A stretch of 64,000 nt of DNA from Notospermus geniculatus (taxonomy: Eukaryota; Nemertea; Pilidiophora; Heteronemertea; Lineidae), in NCBI GenBank assembly GCA_002633025.1, contig NMRB01000028.1:377985-441984 (forward strand), read 5' to 3'. Shown here piece after piece: positions 1 through 10,600 of the stretch; position 1 is the stretch's first letter, and each line of letters starts with the position of its first letter. A program made the position numbers and the translations under genes. Below the pieces are notes generated by a model. It made no database searches. It saw only the letters and a list, made by a program, of their open reading frames with translations, and was not told the origin of the DNA.

Positions 1-571
1 CCACTATTTCTCGATATTTTGACCCCTGTACATTTGCACGCGAGGTTGTGTACAAAGTGTAGTTCTACGATTTGGCCGCTACGAGCGCTGTGTTTTGCGT
101 GGTCGCGTCGATTTTTCGTAGGGGTGGGCAGCCGCTCCTGCGTTCACGTGTTCAGCGGAGTTTTTCCCTGTGAGTTTATGTGCTAGAAATATGGATGTTT
201 TCCGTTGCTATATTTGACTAAATGTAATTTTATTCATTTGACGGACAATAAATCTCTGTTAGCATGGAATAAACCGAGGTCAGATGCGAACTGTCTGAGA
301 GGCTTCTCTCCCCCGAACAAATAGTCCGATCTGACGTTCCTCGTGTGGCGCTGGCGATGACGTCATTTCAATGGAGGCAGCCGATCGGCGAAAATGACAT
401 TTCTGTCAATTTCAACGACTTAACTGCAATAAAGTCCGATGAAACTTGGATTTTAAGATACCGGCAAGAAAGACAAGTCGATTGACGTATGTTTCATCAA
501 AATCGGCCCAGGCGTTGCGGAGCTATGGTTCATAAACCTCGCGCCACTCGGAACTGGAATGAACAGTAGGC
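1..571. other. Intergenic, no gene seen
   Basis: I see no exon, RNA gene or clear repeat boundary in this stretch. The open frames are short and lack splice-site or family support. It precedes a nested cluster of DNA transposons. Confidence 0.5.
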
Positions 572-577
572 CTATAG

Positions 578-2535
578 CAGTGTTCTCCAACTCCTAGGCT
601 ATAGGCCTAGGCCTAAGCTGCCTACCTGCCGCCAATTCAAAATATTAGCCCGCCAACCTGGCGGCCGAGTTGTGTCCTTCCGCCAACCCAAAAACTTTTG
701 CCGCCAAGTTAAAAAAACTGCCGCCATGTTGAAAAACCACGAGTTGAAATTGACAAAAACATTGGTGTTTTGCCTTCTATAATCGATCTCAGTCAATTTG
801 TTTATCAACTGACCTGAAAACAAAGTTGTTTCCTTCTCCCCAGCCCCAAAGTCATTCTCTGAATCGCCCACCATTAAACTGACGAAATCGCCATGAACGC
901 GGGAACACGTGCACTCTCCTTCCGACGACAGCTACGCCGGTCGCAGTCTACGTGGGGACTCCACTTCAACACGAAAATCTATAATTTATGCGCAATCTAC
1001 ATAATGCCTTCACGTCTGTTCGCGCCATATTCGCGCCCTTCTTCCTGATTGGTCAATCAACTCTAGTCATGAACAGTGATGAATGGAATAGTAGCGTAAA
1101 GCCGCGTTTACACTTCTGACGTTGGTCGGCAACGTCAATCGCTGGCAGTCGCGACGCTCTCAGCCGCCGTCACTCAACGATCTGCAGCGACCGCTGACGT
1201 CAGTAGCCGGCTACAATACTGAAAACTGACGCGCGACGTCGCCGTATGCGTGACGTCAGTTTTCCTCGCCAGCAGCAGCTGGGACATACGATGGGGCGGC
1301 TTGTTTTAGTAAAGAAGATGCTCTTCACTATATCCAAGTTCATATCGTGCTAACAAACTGTACATGAGGCAATTATAGACGGTTTCGAGGAAAACGGCCG
1401 CCCTATGGCGTTTGTTTTGGCCTTTTTGCAAACACGTGTACTATAGGCAAAGTTCCATCTCCAAATTTGGCCGTAAACCAAAGAATATAATTACCGTGGC
1501 CTTACCTGGTTGATAGTCAGCGCCGCGTCGCGGATTAGGGTTGCCGGTACCCCATTGACTCTGACGCTGTCAGCGAATATTTAGAAGAGTTTTCTTTTTT
1601 TATCAGGTCATTGTAGTCAGACCTTGTAATATCAAAGAGACATTTGTATTTTTGTACTTAAAGCAAAAGCTTTTCTACCAAATCTACAATATCAATATTG
1701 TCCAGACTCACTTTTGACGCCAGCGTCTGACGCTGAAGTTCAGCTTCGGCCAACTCAGAAATTTTGACGCGCGATGACGCTCCGTGACGCTCAACGTCGA
1801 CGCTCGTGAATGAGGAACCCGCAGAACTACGCCACGACGTGGCGCTGTCAGTGTAAGACCCGGAAGTCCTATTTTCTAACAGTATTTCCATTTACTTCTT
1901 GCCCCAAAATAAACCACTCTGTTTGGTTCAATTTTCATTAAATTACACTGCCCTGTTTCATGTTCAAAGTTCTCCATATATCACTGCTTTGTTTCGTCAG
2001 AAATGCCACAGGATGCCAATACTAACAACGTCTTTTGGGGAAATTTCCACGGAAAATTGTGTAGAAAAATGTACACATGCTTTGACGACGTGACTTCAAC
2101 AGCGAAAAAAGTGACGTCAGTACGTCATTCGGGTCTTATACTGACTGCGCCATCTGCAGTCATGCGGGTTCCCCATTTGACGCCGCACTGTAAACCCAGC
2201 AGGCAAGTCGCTTTGGCTGACGACGTCACGCAACGTCACTCAGCGACTGACGTCGGCGGCCGACGTCAGAAGTGTAAACGCGGCTTAACGGTGACCATAT
2301 TTGGCACAGCGTCTGACGTCACACACTCGGCCAGTCGTTCGGCAATTTCCGTCAGGTTTCGTGCCAAGTGACTTCCTTGTAATGGCCGCCGCTCGGATCG
2401 ATTGTTGATCGCAGATGCCGGGAAATTGGGTCTTTCATTCTCCAATTTTGAAAAATTTCTTCGTGCGAGGAGGGACACCCCCTCGCGCTCCCCCCTATGC
2501 CGCCAAGTCGTCAGAAACAAAGTTGGAGAACACTG
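578..2535. mobile_element. Non-autonomous hAT-like DNA transposon (outer element of a nest)
   Basis: The ends are inverted repeats: CAGTGTTCTCCAAC at the left and its reverse complement at the right. The element is flanked on both sides by the six-base direct repeat CTATAG (572-577 and 2536-2541), read as a target-site duplication. No transposase is visible, so it is non-autonomous or has lost its coding region. Termini starting CAGTG are typical of hAT elements, but hAT normally makes 8-bp duplications, so the assignment is tentative. A second element (1100-2285) lies inside it. Confidence 0.7.
1100..2285. mobile_element. PIF/Harbinger-like non-autonomous element nested in the hAT-like element
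   Basis: The terminal inverted repeat is AGCCGCGTTTACACTTCTGA, with its reverse complement at the right end. The flanks are TAA direct repeats at 1097-1099 and 2286-2288. A three-base TWA duplication is characteristic of the PIF/Harbinger superfamily. The subterminal regions are crowded with GACGTCA-type words. No transposase frame is seen; the open frames inside are short and read through repeats. Confidence 0.7.
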
Positions 2536-2544
2536 CTATAGGTA

Positions 2545-2697
2545 GATCGTTTTCACGACGTACTCCGACAGTGTCCGCCATGATGACGTTACGCGTTTTG
2601 CCCACCAGCAGAAACGCAAAATGCATTGGCTGCTGGTGGGCAAAACGCGCAACGTCATCATGGCGGACACTGTCGGAGTTACGTCGTGAAAACGATC
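2545..2697. mobile_element. MITE with near-perfect inverted arms, TA duplication
   Basis: The arms starting GATCGTTTTCACGACGTA pair along almost the whole length, through GCCCACCAGCAG near the centre. TA flanks both ends (2543-2544 and 2698-2699). It is a short hairpin-forming, non-coding element lying directly beside the hAT-like element. Confidence 0.65.
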
Positions 2698-2998
2698 TAT
2701 AATAGGCCTAGTAATACTAACTAGGCTTAGGGCCTAGGCTACATGTATCATTGTAGGAGTTGGTAGGCTGGGCCTAAATTTGTGTAGGCCTAGTTAGGCC
2801 TACGGTAGGCATACACTCTCAACTGATTTCACATCTCGGACGATCGAAGTGCCCCTAACGGCTAACGTCAGTGATCGCGGTTCGCCACTTTCTGACGTCA
2901 CGTCACAACCTGCACCACAAACTGATTTTTTTTTCGTTGGCCCCCTTGCCTGTCCGAACGTAGCGACGCCAACCGCTCACAGACCGCTCAGACTGTTC

Positions 2999-3101
2999 GA
3001 CCCACAAAAACTGCAGTTGTTCACTCGCAGACAAGAACACGTTCGTCCTGTTCCCGGACGTGTTCTTGGCTGCGAGTGAACAATTGCACTTTTTGTGGGT
3101 C
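2999..3101. mobile_element. Short hairpin MITE
   Basis: Inverted arms GACCCACAAAAA ... TTTTTGTGGGTC continue inward through TTGTTCACTCGCAG and AAGAACACGT, leaving a loop of about 15 bases. No coding content. It lies just upstream of the first apolipoprotein-L-like exon and is absent before the second gene copy. Confidence 0.6.
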
Positions 3102-3203
3102 ACCCTAGCTGTAGGCCTAGGCCCCTACTCCTGCCACAAGAGTTCTTGCTCACATCACATCAATTGTTTTTGAATGACTGTTTTTCCAATTTACAGGGTC
3201 GGC

Positions 3204-6200
3204 ATGTCTAACGAGCATCTTGCCCGGGATGCAGCCATTGAGGCCTACAACAGCAAGATGGAGGAGATGCATCTCCCACTTGATGACCCTGAGGACTTAG
3301 CAGACGTACATGTGATATTTCTACAGTATGCACTGCGTATATACTTCCAAACTCTGCTCATTCACGACGAGGGTGAGGTCAAACAACTTCAGGATGAGTT
3401 AATGGTAATAAAAAGAGCGTTTATTAATTGCAGAATCCTACATAAACTACAAACTGTAATTAGCTGCTGAGGCCTGGTTTATACTCAATTCAATTCTCCC
3501 GTAGCACAGCTAAAACTGGCATGTTAACAGTAGCATCTTCATTACCAGTACCGGTATGCGTGCCACAATCAGATGGAGTATAAACCAAGCCTTTGGGTCA
3601 CTCTTGTGCAGTGTTTCCCCCAGGAATTTTTTTAGGGGAGGGATAAAGAGAAAATTTGACAGAATTCTTGGTCAGAAACACATATTTTGATTTTTAAGGG
3701 GGTGATATATCCCCCCTGTCCGCTCCCCTCTAACGGAAACACTGTTGTGATGTATGCAATGCAGGGTAACTTGGAGCCAGTTAATATCAGGACAGGAATG
3801 CCTTTGTAGATTCTGACTGTTACTAATGAGACATTTTCGTTCTAAAGCCTGGCGCACACGAGAGCTTCCTGCTTATGTCAGGTTCATTCGTGGCACTTGC
3901 CTTAAGGAGGAAGCTTACGTGTGCGGTGAAGCCTGGCGCACACGAGAGCTTCCTGCTTACAGAAAAGTTCATTCGTGGCACTTGCCTTAAGGAGGAAGCT
4001 CCCGTGTGCGGTGCGATTCGAAGCTTCAGGCAGGCGTGGCGAAAAATATCAAACTGGTTTGATATTGGCTGCAGCGCCTCGAATGACGAAAATCAGTCGT
4101 GAATCGCACCGCACACGGGAGCTTCCTAAAGGCAAGTGCCACGAATGAACTTTTCCGTAAGCAGGAAGCTCTCGTGTGCGCCAGGCTTGAGATTCACGAC
4201 TGATTTTTGTCATTCGAGGTGCTGCTGCCAATATCAAACCAGTTTGATATTTTTTGCCACGCCTGCACGAAGCTTTGAGCCGCACCGCACACGTAAGCTT
4301 CCTCCTTAAGGCAAGTGCCACGAATGAACTTTGCCGTAAGCAGGAAGCTCTCGTGTGCGCCAGGCTTAAGGCCCAGCCTTAAAACTCGCACTCCCTTTTT
4401 TTCTCTCCAGAAATTATTAGAGGAGAGGCTTGTCTTCTATCAAAATGAAAACAAGAGGTTGTCCAAAGAGAAGTGTCAACAGCGACTTGCAGAATTACAT
4501 AAAGTGATCAATGATAATGTTAAAGAGGGGAAGTATAAGAAGGAAGGTGGGAAAGAAAGCTATGATGATGATGTGAATGAATTGAAGGAGGCATATCAAG
4601 CGACTGAAGGTCTTGGAGAAATGGTAAGTACCTGTACGTGATGAAGAAAGGCAAAATGTGAAAAATTGGTTCAAAACTGATATGGTTCATGATAAGAAAA
4701 TTCCATTCTACCCAGAAATCATAGGTTTGCTATGCTGGTCACTTGACAGTACTGGGATTCGAACCCACTTCTCCACATAAGGCAACACCGCCAGCACTGA
4801 GGGAAAGCGTGCACACCACTGTGCTAAATCCCCATCTTGCTGATGGGGATTTAGCACAGTGGTGTGCACGCTTTCCCTCAGTGCTGACGGTGTTGCCTTA
4901 GGCTCCAGTTCCATAGAGTTCACGTTTACACTTTTCTCGCGTTACACTTCACGTTTTCCTTTCGTTCCTCGGAGAAAGCATGCCACATGACAGGTAATGT
5001 GTGTCTCGCTGTGCGCTGAATCGAGGAACGAAAGGAAAACGTGAAGCGTGGCGCCTGAAAAGTGTAAACGTGAACTCTATGGAACTGGAGCCTTATGTGG
5101 AGACGTGGGTTCGAATCGCCATTCTACCCAGATGAAGTTGGTGATACAGTATTTTGAAATTTGCCTCAAGTATGTGGCTGGATGGCTTTGTGGCAGAGTT
5201 GCATGTAAGAGTTAACTGTATTTCATTGGGATGCTAACACAGACCATTTACATGTAGGTCTCAGTTCAAACCCTTCGATGGATTACAATGAAGTTCAACC
5301 ACTTCACTTATGCTCTTTCAGAAGGAAGAAATGCTGGCTGAGTTCTTTCATCAGGACAAGGTTGAAACAAAGGGAGAAGAAGATGGATGTGAACCTCCAA
5401 GAACAAAAATAGGTAGGCCTAAAAAGAGGAGTTCTTGGTTCAGCCTAGTAGTACCGGTAAATATGGACGTTTAAGTCTTTTCCAGAACATGCAGAATGTC
5501 CAGGCATATTCGCATTTAGTTGATTGAGACGGTTTTTGAGTGCTCATGTCCTCTTTTTCAGATGGTTTCCGGGGCATGATGGAAGAGTTGAGATCACTGT
5601 TTGAACGTTTCCTAGAGAAACCAATTGTAAGTCGGCTAAAATTCCTTGTTAGATTGAAATTCATTTGGATACTTTCATTGTTCCACCATCAGGCACTACT
5701 CCTTAACCCTTGGAGACTGAAAGGGGCTGTTCGTTTTCGTCACTTGAGGAATCTGAGTTGTGATCCTTGAGAAAATGGAGAAAGCTATGAAGCTGCAAAT
5801 TGAAGCGATTATTCTGTACAGCACAACAAATAATCCCTGCAATTTGCAAGTGCATAGCTTTTTCCGTTTTCCCAAGGATCACAACTCAGATTCCTCAAGT
5901 GACGAAAATGAACAGCCCATTTGTAGTTTTCCGTTCTTGACAGCACAACTGCGTTACTTTCATCAACTGGTGCGCTCCTAAGGGTTTACCAATTGCACAC
6001 TACAGATGTGTCACAAATTCAAAACCCTGTTTGTATGCAAGTAACGACTGCATGCATCCCAAAGTCACTTTGAATGATTAAAGCGAATCGATAGCGGATG
6101 TTGTTTACATTTGGCTGGTGTTTGTAAACACAAAATTCAGCCAATCAAAATGCACGAAAATTTCTTTGTTGACATTCTGGAGAAGTTTGTTTACATTTTT

Positions 6201-8297
6201 TCCTGAAAATTCGTCCCCTTTCAAATTCTATTTCTAAATCAAATTTTTTCGCTTTCGATTCGCTTTAACAATCATTTCTCTTCAGTTGCAGTTTTCATTG
6301 TTCCTACTATCTTAGTTTCTGGTTCTTAATCTACTGATTGCAAATTTTCAGATTTGGCAGAAGACACGCCTGGACAACATATCATGGCTGCGACAACAAG
6401 CTTTTGAACTAGAGAAACATAAGAAGAATGTCAACATAGCTACTGTGGCAGGCACAAGCATTGGAATGGCAGGCACTATTAGTGGAATTGTGATCATATC
6501 TGTGGCCCTTGCACCTGTAACATTTGGTGCCAGTTTAGCACTCGGGTTGGGATTAGGCAGTGCTGCTATCAGTATTGGTAAGTTCTCAATCAGTGATTAA
6601 ATTTCTTAGTCCTTTTAAGGATTCCTTACCTAAAATGACCATTGATTACAGCTGAAGTCCCACCTTGACTTTACCCAGGAAATCTTCAATAAAATTCATA
6701 AACATGTTATTTTTTGGCACCAGAACATAGTGTTCTGTGCCACAATAACCCCTCTCTGATTACAGGTGGTGCTGCAACTGCTATAGGAGCTCAACAGATT
6801 AAAAAGCGTAAGATTGACAAAGATGCTGAGACAGAGGCAACAAGACGAATGCAGCAAGACATAGAGTTGTGGGGAGAGTTGTATAAGATTGTTAAACGGA
6901 TTCAGATTCTCGGGCCTGCTATTGAGACTATGTGTGAGCAAGTTGAAGCTGAAATGGCTCAGGTTTGTGTGAAATGTACTGACTTCACCCATCACCACCA
7001 GGAGATGTTCTGACACTGTCAGCCTAGCACTGCCTCTATTAGGCAACACTGTAACACCGCTCAGTATTATGTACCATACTCAAAGGTAATGCAGCTGACA
7101 CTCAAAATCTTGAGCTCTCCTCCTGTCCTATTCTGTTTTTTGCTCTCTGACATCAGAACCAACCATCAGTGTAGCCATGTCCCGTTCTGGTTTCTCTATT
7201 GATTACGTTTCAGGTTGAGGGTGAACACTCGTCACCAGAACATGAGAAAAGGCGATGGTCACGGGACAAGTCATACCAAAACCTTGGTGCTGAGTTTAAG
7301 CAGGCTGCAGAAGCTGTCAAAGATGTTACCGAGGAGATATCACTTGCAACCAAAGCCGCTGCTAGTCCTTGGTCTGTCGTCAGGGTTATCGCTGGGGTAA
7401 GGACACCACTATTCCTATGTCCATCTGTGATGGCGTTTCATATTCCAAATGCAGGTGTCTGTGATACCTAGGTCCTGATCTTCCTTCTTGGGAATCAGAA
7501 GCCAGTGATCTGTGCATTTTCCTGTTTTGCGAATTCTTTGACTGGCCTAAGGGTCAGGGTTTCCGCCAGAGGGGAGAATGGGGAGAATTCCATCCCCAAG
7601 AAAATTATTTGGGGATAAATTCATCCCCAAATTTTTCAGAAATAATGGATTTTTTTTCTTTAAATCTTGTCTTTTTTCTTTTCAAAACTTCATATTATTA
7701 TACCATCATGTTATCTTGCAGTCCATGTACAATGTTGTGTGAAAAAAATCCAAATAAAACGATCCAAAAAAAATTTTTTGAAAAAAAATTTTTGAAAAAA
7801 TTTTTTTGAAAAAATTTTGAAATTTTTTTTGTCCATCCCCAAATTTTTTTTTCTGGCGGAAACCCTGAGGGTATCTGCAATAGAGACAAATTCTGTGGTA
7901 AAGAGGATATGCAGTGTCTCAGTTGTCAAATACCATTCTATTGTAGGTTGGAGATGAGCTAGTGGATGCTGGTAAGGCTGCAGTCACAGCGGTGAGGGCA
8001 CTAGGGGGCATCGCGATAGCTCTTAGTGGCGTAAGCCTCATTGTCGATACAGTCACGCTTGTCAAAACGGCCAAGGAAATGAAGGAGGGCAACAGGTGTG
8101 CATTGGCAGAGAAGTACCAGAAGAATGCCGACCGTCTTGAAGCAGAGAAGGAGAAACTGGTGAACGAGTGCAGGAAGGTAGAGAAATATGTGGAGGATGC
8201 AAAGCTGGCCCTTGGTTGGGCACTGGATGTTTCGATAGACAACAACACAGAGAAAGAGGCAGATTTAGGTCCAAGTGGCCTGTTTGATGGTGAGTGA
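3204..8297 (+). CDS. Apolipoprotein-L-like protein, copy 1 (8 coding exons)
   Basis: Coding exons: 3204-3404, 4411-4623, 5322-5412, 5562-5626, 6352-6577, 6766-6962, 7214-7396, 7947-8297. All junctions are GT-AG with matching phases, giving about 508 residues. Residues 1-190 are charged and helical. A glycine/alanine-rich hydrophobic hairpin (about 217-276, containing SIGMAGTISGIVIISVALAP) is the hallmark apolipoprotein L membrane segment. A second hydrophobic stretch near 405-428 (RALGGIAIALSGVSLIVDTV) leads into a coiled coil (about 440-475), as in vertebrate APOLs. The family includes intracellular and secreted membrane- or lipid-interacting, channel-like proteins linked to immunity and vesicle traffic; the job here is unknown. 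The ATG follows an acceptor at 3196, so a non-coding 5' exon lies upstream. The TGA at 8295 overlaps a strong GTGAGT donor, so the C-terminus may continue. A polyadenylation word AATAAA lies at 10032. Confidence 0.85.
3609..3744. mobile_element. hAT-like MITE in intron 1, 5-bp duplication
   Basis: The ends are CAGTGTTTCC and GGAAACACTG, with TTGTG directly repeated at 3604-3608 and 3745-3749. It is 136 bp and non-coding. The same insertion is present in the second block copy at 17462-17597, so it predates their divergence. Confidence 0.65.
3846..4366. mobile_element. Multi-armed foldback element (Harbinger-like, TAA flanks)
   Basis: The outer arms are AGCCTGGCGCACACGAGAGC and its reverse complement, flanked by TAA at 3843-3845 and 4367-4369. 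The same arm recurs internally near 3931 and, inverted, near 4150-4187, so the element looks like one foldback unit inside another. Open frames across it are products of the repeat arms. The other copy lies at 17699-18472. Confidence 0.65.
4755..4900. repeat. Inverted duplication of a tRNA-derived SINE head
   Basis: A tRNA-like sequence starting GGGGATTTAGCACAGTGGTG at 4844 is preceded by its own reverse complement (from about 4755), forming a hairpin with a five-base loop. The second block copy has only the forward arm at about 18868-18975, followed by a GGTTCGAATCCC B box. The inverted arm is therefore specific to this copy. Confidence 0.6.
4901..5092. mobile_element. PIF/Harbinger-like MITE, present only in copy 1
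   Basis: Ends are GGCTCCAGTTCCATAGAG and its reverse complement. TTA flanks both sides (4898-4900 and 5093-5095). It is 192 bp. The homologous place in copy 2 (near 18925) reads GCCTCATGTGG without the element, so the insertion boundaries are directly visible. Confidence 0.8.
5706..5985. mobile_element. MITE in intron 4 of the apolipoprotein-L-like gene
   Basis: Long inverted arms from ACCCTTGGAG to CTAAGGGT share an inner section reading GAATCTGAGTTGTGATCCTT and its complement. TTA flanks both ends (5703-5705 and 5986-5988). Present also in copy 2 at 19559-19837. Non-coding. Confidence 0.6.
6082..6264. mobile_element. MITE with TTAA flanks
   Basis: Inverted ends AGCGAATCGA ... TCGATTCGCT are flanked by TTAA at 6078-6081 and 6265-6268. 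TTAA duplications are typical of piggyBac-type elements, although a TA duplication would fit too. A homologous copy is in the second block at about 19930-20120. Confidence 0.5.
7555..7867. mobile_element. hAT-like MITE in intron 7, A/T-rich core
   Basis: Ends are CAGGGTTTCCGCCAG and CTGGCGGAAACCCTG, with AGGGT directly repeated at 7550-7554 and 7868-7872. The core is A/T homopolymer-rich. Related, decayed ends appear at about 47106-47363. Confidence 0.6.
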
Positions 8298-10050
8298 GGG
8301 TTAAAGTGGAAGGGCACTGGGAGAGCTTCACTGCACTTATCAGTTTCCACTTTTAGTACAATGTTCTCTCATTTTTCTGATTTGATTACCGGTATTTCAC
8401 ATTGATCTGAAGATCTTCAGATTGTGCACCCATTTTTAAGTGCCTACTGCTTTCCTGCACTGAGGTGATGCCTTATTTTTCTAACAGGTTGGTTTATTCG
8501 AGAATTAAATTCCTATATCATTCCAAATCTAGTGGTCCTAGTGTGTTATATACCAAGAATGGCTTGGGAAGAGCTGGTTACTGATTTTTGTACATTTACA
8601 TATTGGTGAAGACATTATGTTGCCTTATATTTAGTTCAAAAATAATCGTGATCATCTTTAACAAGTGTGGTTTCTTCATTGGGGCACTGTCTCCTCGACT
8701 TGTGTGAAAAAAGAGTGATCAGAGAATCCGATAAATGGCTTGTCTTGGCCACCATCTCAGGGGAGGGGTGATTCTTCTTTGAGATTGAAATGTACATAGA
8801 TGGGGAGGGGGCATCAAGAATTCTATGAGATCTTTCCAAGAAAAATGGATCAGATTGGGTAACTCATAGCTGAATTTCTGGTGCTGGGAATTTTCCATTT
8901 AACAACAGAGTGGTGCCATAAGTTTTGAGATTCAGACACACAAACTTGAATTGAAGAAAACTCCAAAGCACTTATTACATGTATATAGCTCAGAGGTTCA
9001 TGTGTATCATAATGATAATTGTTACAAGAAGGTATGTGGGTGCAAGTATGCAGTTTCCATGGTGGTTGACTTTAGATTACCGGTGCCGGGTACTTTCATG
9101 ATATTGATGGTCAAAACTTCCAATCTGTGTTCACGACTTCTGTTCCTTTTTTACCGAGTCATAACTGTCATTGACAGGCAACTATATTCATAGACTCGGG
9201 CTTGGTAGTTCATGAGTTCCTCCCGTCATACAACCAGTTACAAGGTGAATGAGAGCAGTGGAATTGGTGACATGGTCAGCTGAATTGGATCACGTATAAA
9301 CCAGGCTCACATTTGTGCCAGTGAGTGGGGAGAACAGTGACGTCAAGTTGTACAGTTAATGAACAGTTGAGGAGCCTACCTTGTCCCAGCATGTCAGTAC
9401 ACGGTCACACCTGACCTGGCATAGAAGCTCTGATCCTAGTCATCTCTTCTCTCGTTTCACACTTTGGTAATGATTACTGTAAAGCAAGATAATTTCGCGG
9501 CTGGAAATGTTCGCGAATCAAGAATTATAGACATATTTGCGGCAGGATATTTTCGCGAGTCTCTGCCATTTTTCACATTTTTTTTTCACGGTCTATATTT
9601 ATCACTTGCATGTATTTATATTCGCGACAGGAAATTTTCGCGACTCATACACTCTCGCGAAATTCGCGAAAATTTCCTGCACGCGAAATTTTCCTGCTTT
9701 ACAGTACATTTGCCAACATATTTTGGTTCTCTCGAGTCCATTGGACATTTTAAGGAAAATAACATGACAGTTTCATATGTGATATTATGCTGAAATGCTT
9801 CCCGTTTAGTTCTGAGACGAAAATTTTGTGTTCTGTTTTTGCGTTTATTTTGTTGTTTTGTTTCTATTTATGGGGTGAAGTAATTCAATTTCAAAGTGAG
9901 TTAATGTGGTTAAAGTATACAAATTCATCTAAATTGTAATTGTGTAACTTATTTACCTGTTGGCCTTTTGCTAATCATGAGAAATTGTATTTTTGATCTG
10001 TCTGTTGGAATCATCATGTACAGCTTGTATAAATAAAATCGCTCATCGAT
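8298..10050 (+). other. Probable 3' region of the apolipoprotein-L-like gene
   Basis: There is no further confident exon. A usable acceptor at 8487 opens a 40-codon frame that could follow an in-frame splice from the donor at 8290. A MITE interrupts at 9477-9704. AATAAA at 10032-10037 (and 21461-21466 in copy 2) is the only polyadenylation-like signal I noticed on this strand, so the stretch may be 3' UTR. Confidence 0.4.
9477..9704. mobile_element. MITE with TA duplication, absent from copy 2
   Basis: The inverted ends are CTGTAAAGCAAGATAATTTC and AAATTTTCCTGCTTTACAG, with interior repeats of TTCGCG. TA is duplicated at 9475-9476 and 9705-9706. The homologous empty site in copy 2 (TA at 21132-21133) is intact. 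TA duplication suggests Tc1/mariner-type mobilisation. Confidence 0.8.
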
Positions 10051-10129
10051 GTTTTGCAAATTCATTGTTATTTTCTCTCACATGTTCATCAGCCATGCGT
10101 ATTCACCCAGTATTTGTGTTTTGTTCGAG

Positions 10130-10600
10130 TTATTTCCCTGTGCTGCCCAATATGAATGTCTTCCATAATCTGTATTTGCCTGTGCTGCCCAATATTAATA
10201 ATCCTTACTTGCCTGTGCTGCCCAATATGAATGTTTTCCATAATCCCTACTTGCTGTGCTGCCCAATATGAATGTCTGCCATATAATCCCTACTTGCCCG
10301 TGCTGCCCAATATGAATGTCTGCCATAATCCCTACTTTCCTGTGCTGCCCAATATGAATGTTTTCCGTAATGCCTCTTGCCCGTGATGCCCAATATGAAT
10401 GTTTTCCATAGTCCCTACTTGCCNTACAAGTCCTACATACATGTAATTAGGCTGCCCAATAGTGAATATGAATGTTTTATGCAATCCTTACTTGCCTGTG
10501 CTGCCCAGTATATGAATGTTTTGTACAAGTTCTTCCGTGTGCTGCCCAATATGAATGTTTATATTGGTACAATGAGTCCTACTCTTCAATGCTATTATGC
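10130..10600. repeat. Minisatellite, ~42-bp unit, copy 1 (about 10 units)
   Basis: The unit contains GTGCTGCCCAATATGAATGT followed by TTTCCATAATCCCTACTTGC. An unknown base sits inside at 10424. The open reading frame across it is only a consequence of a unit length divisible by three. Confidence 0.85.

Noticed and set aside
599-874. Open frame of 91 codons on the minus strand
   Set aside because: It reads through CCGCCA-type internal repeats of the outer transposon and resembles no protein.
2003-2371. Open frame of 122 codons on the plus strand
   Set aside because: It crosses the end of the nested Harbinger-like element and its inverted arm, with no family match.
10130-10424. Repeated peptide NMNVFHNPYLPVLP as a possible repeat protein
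   Set aside because: It is a translation of a 42-bp minisatellite; the frame is open because the unit is divisible by three, and the other strand is open as well.
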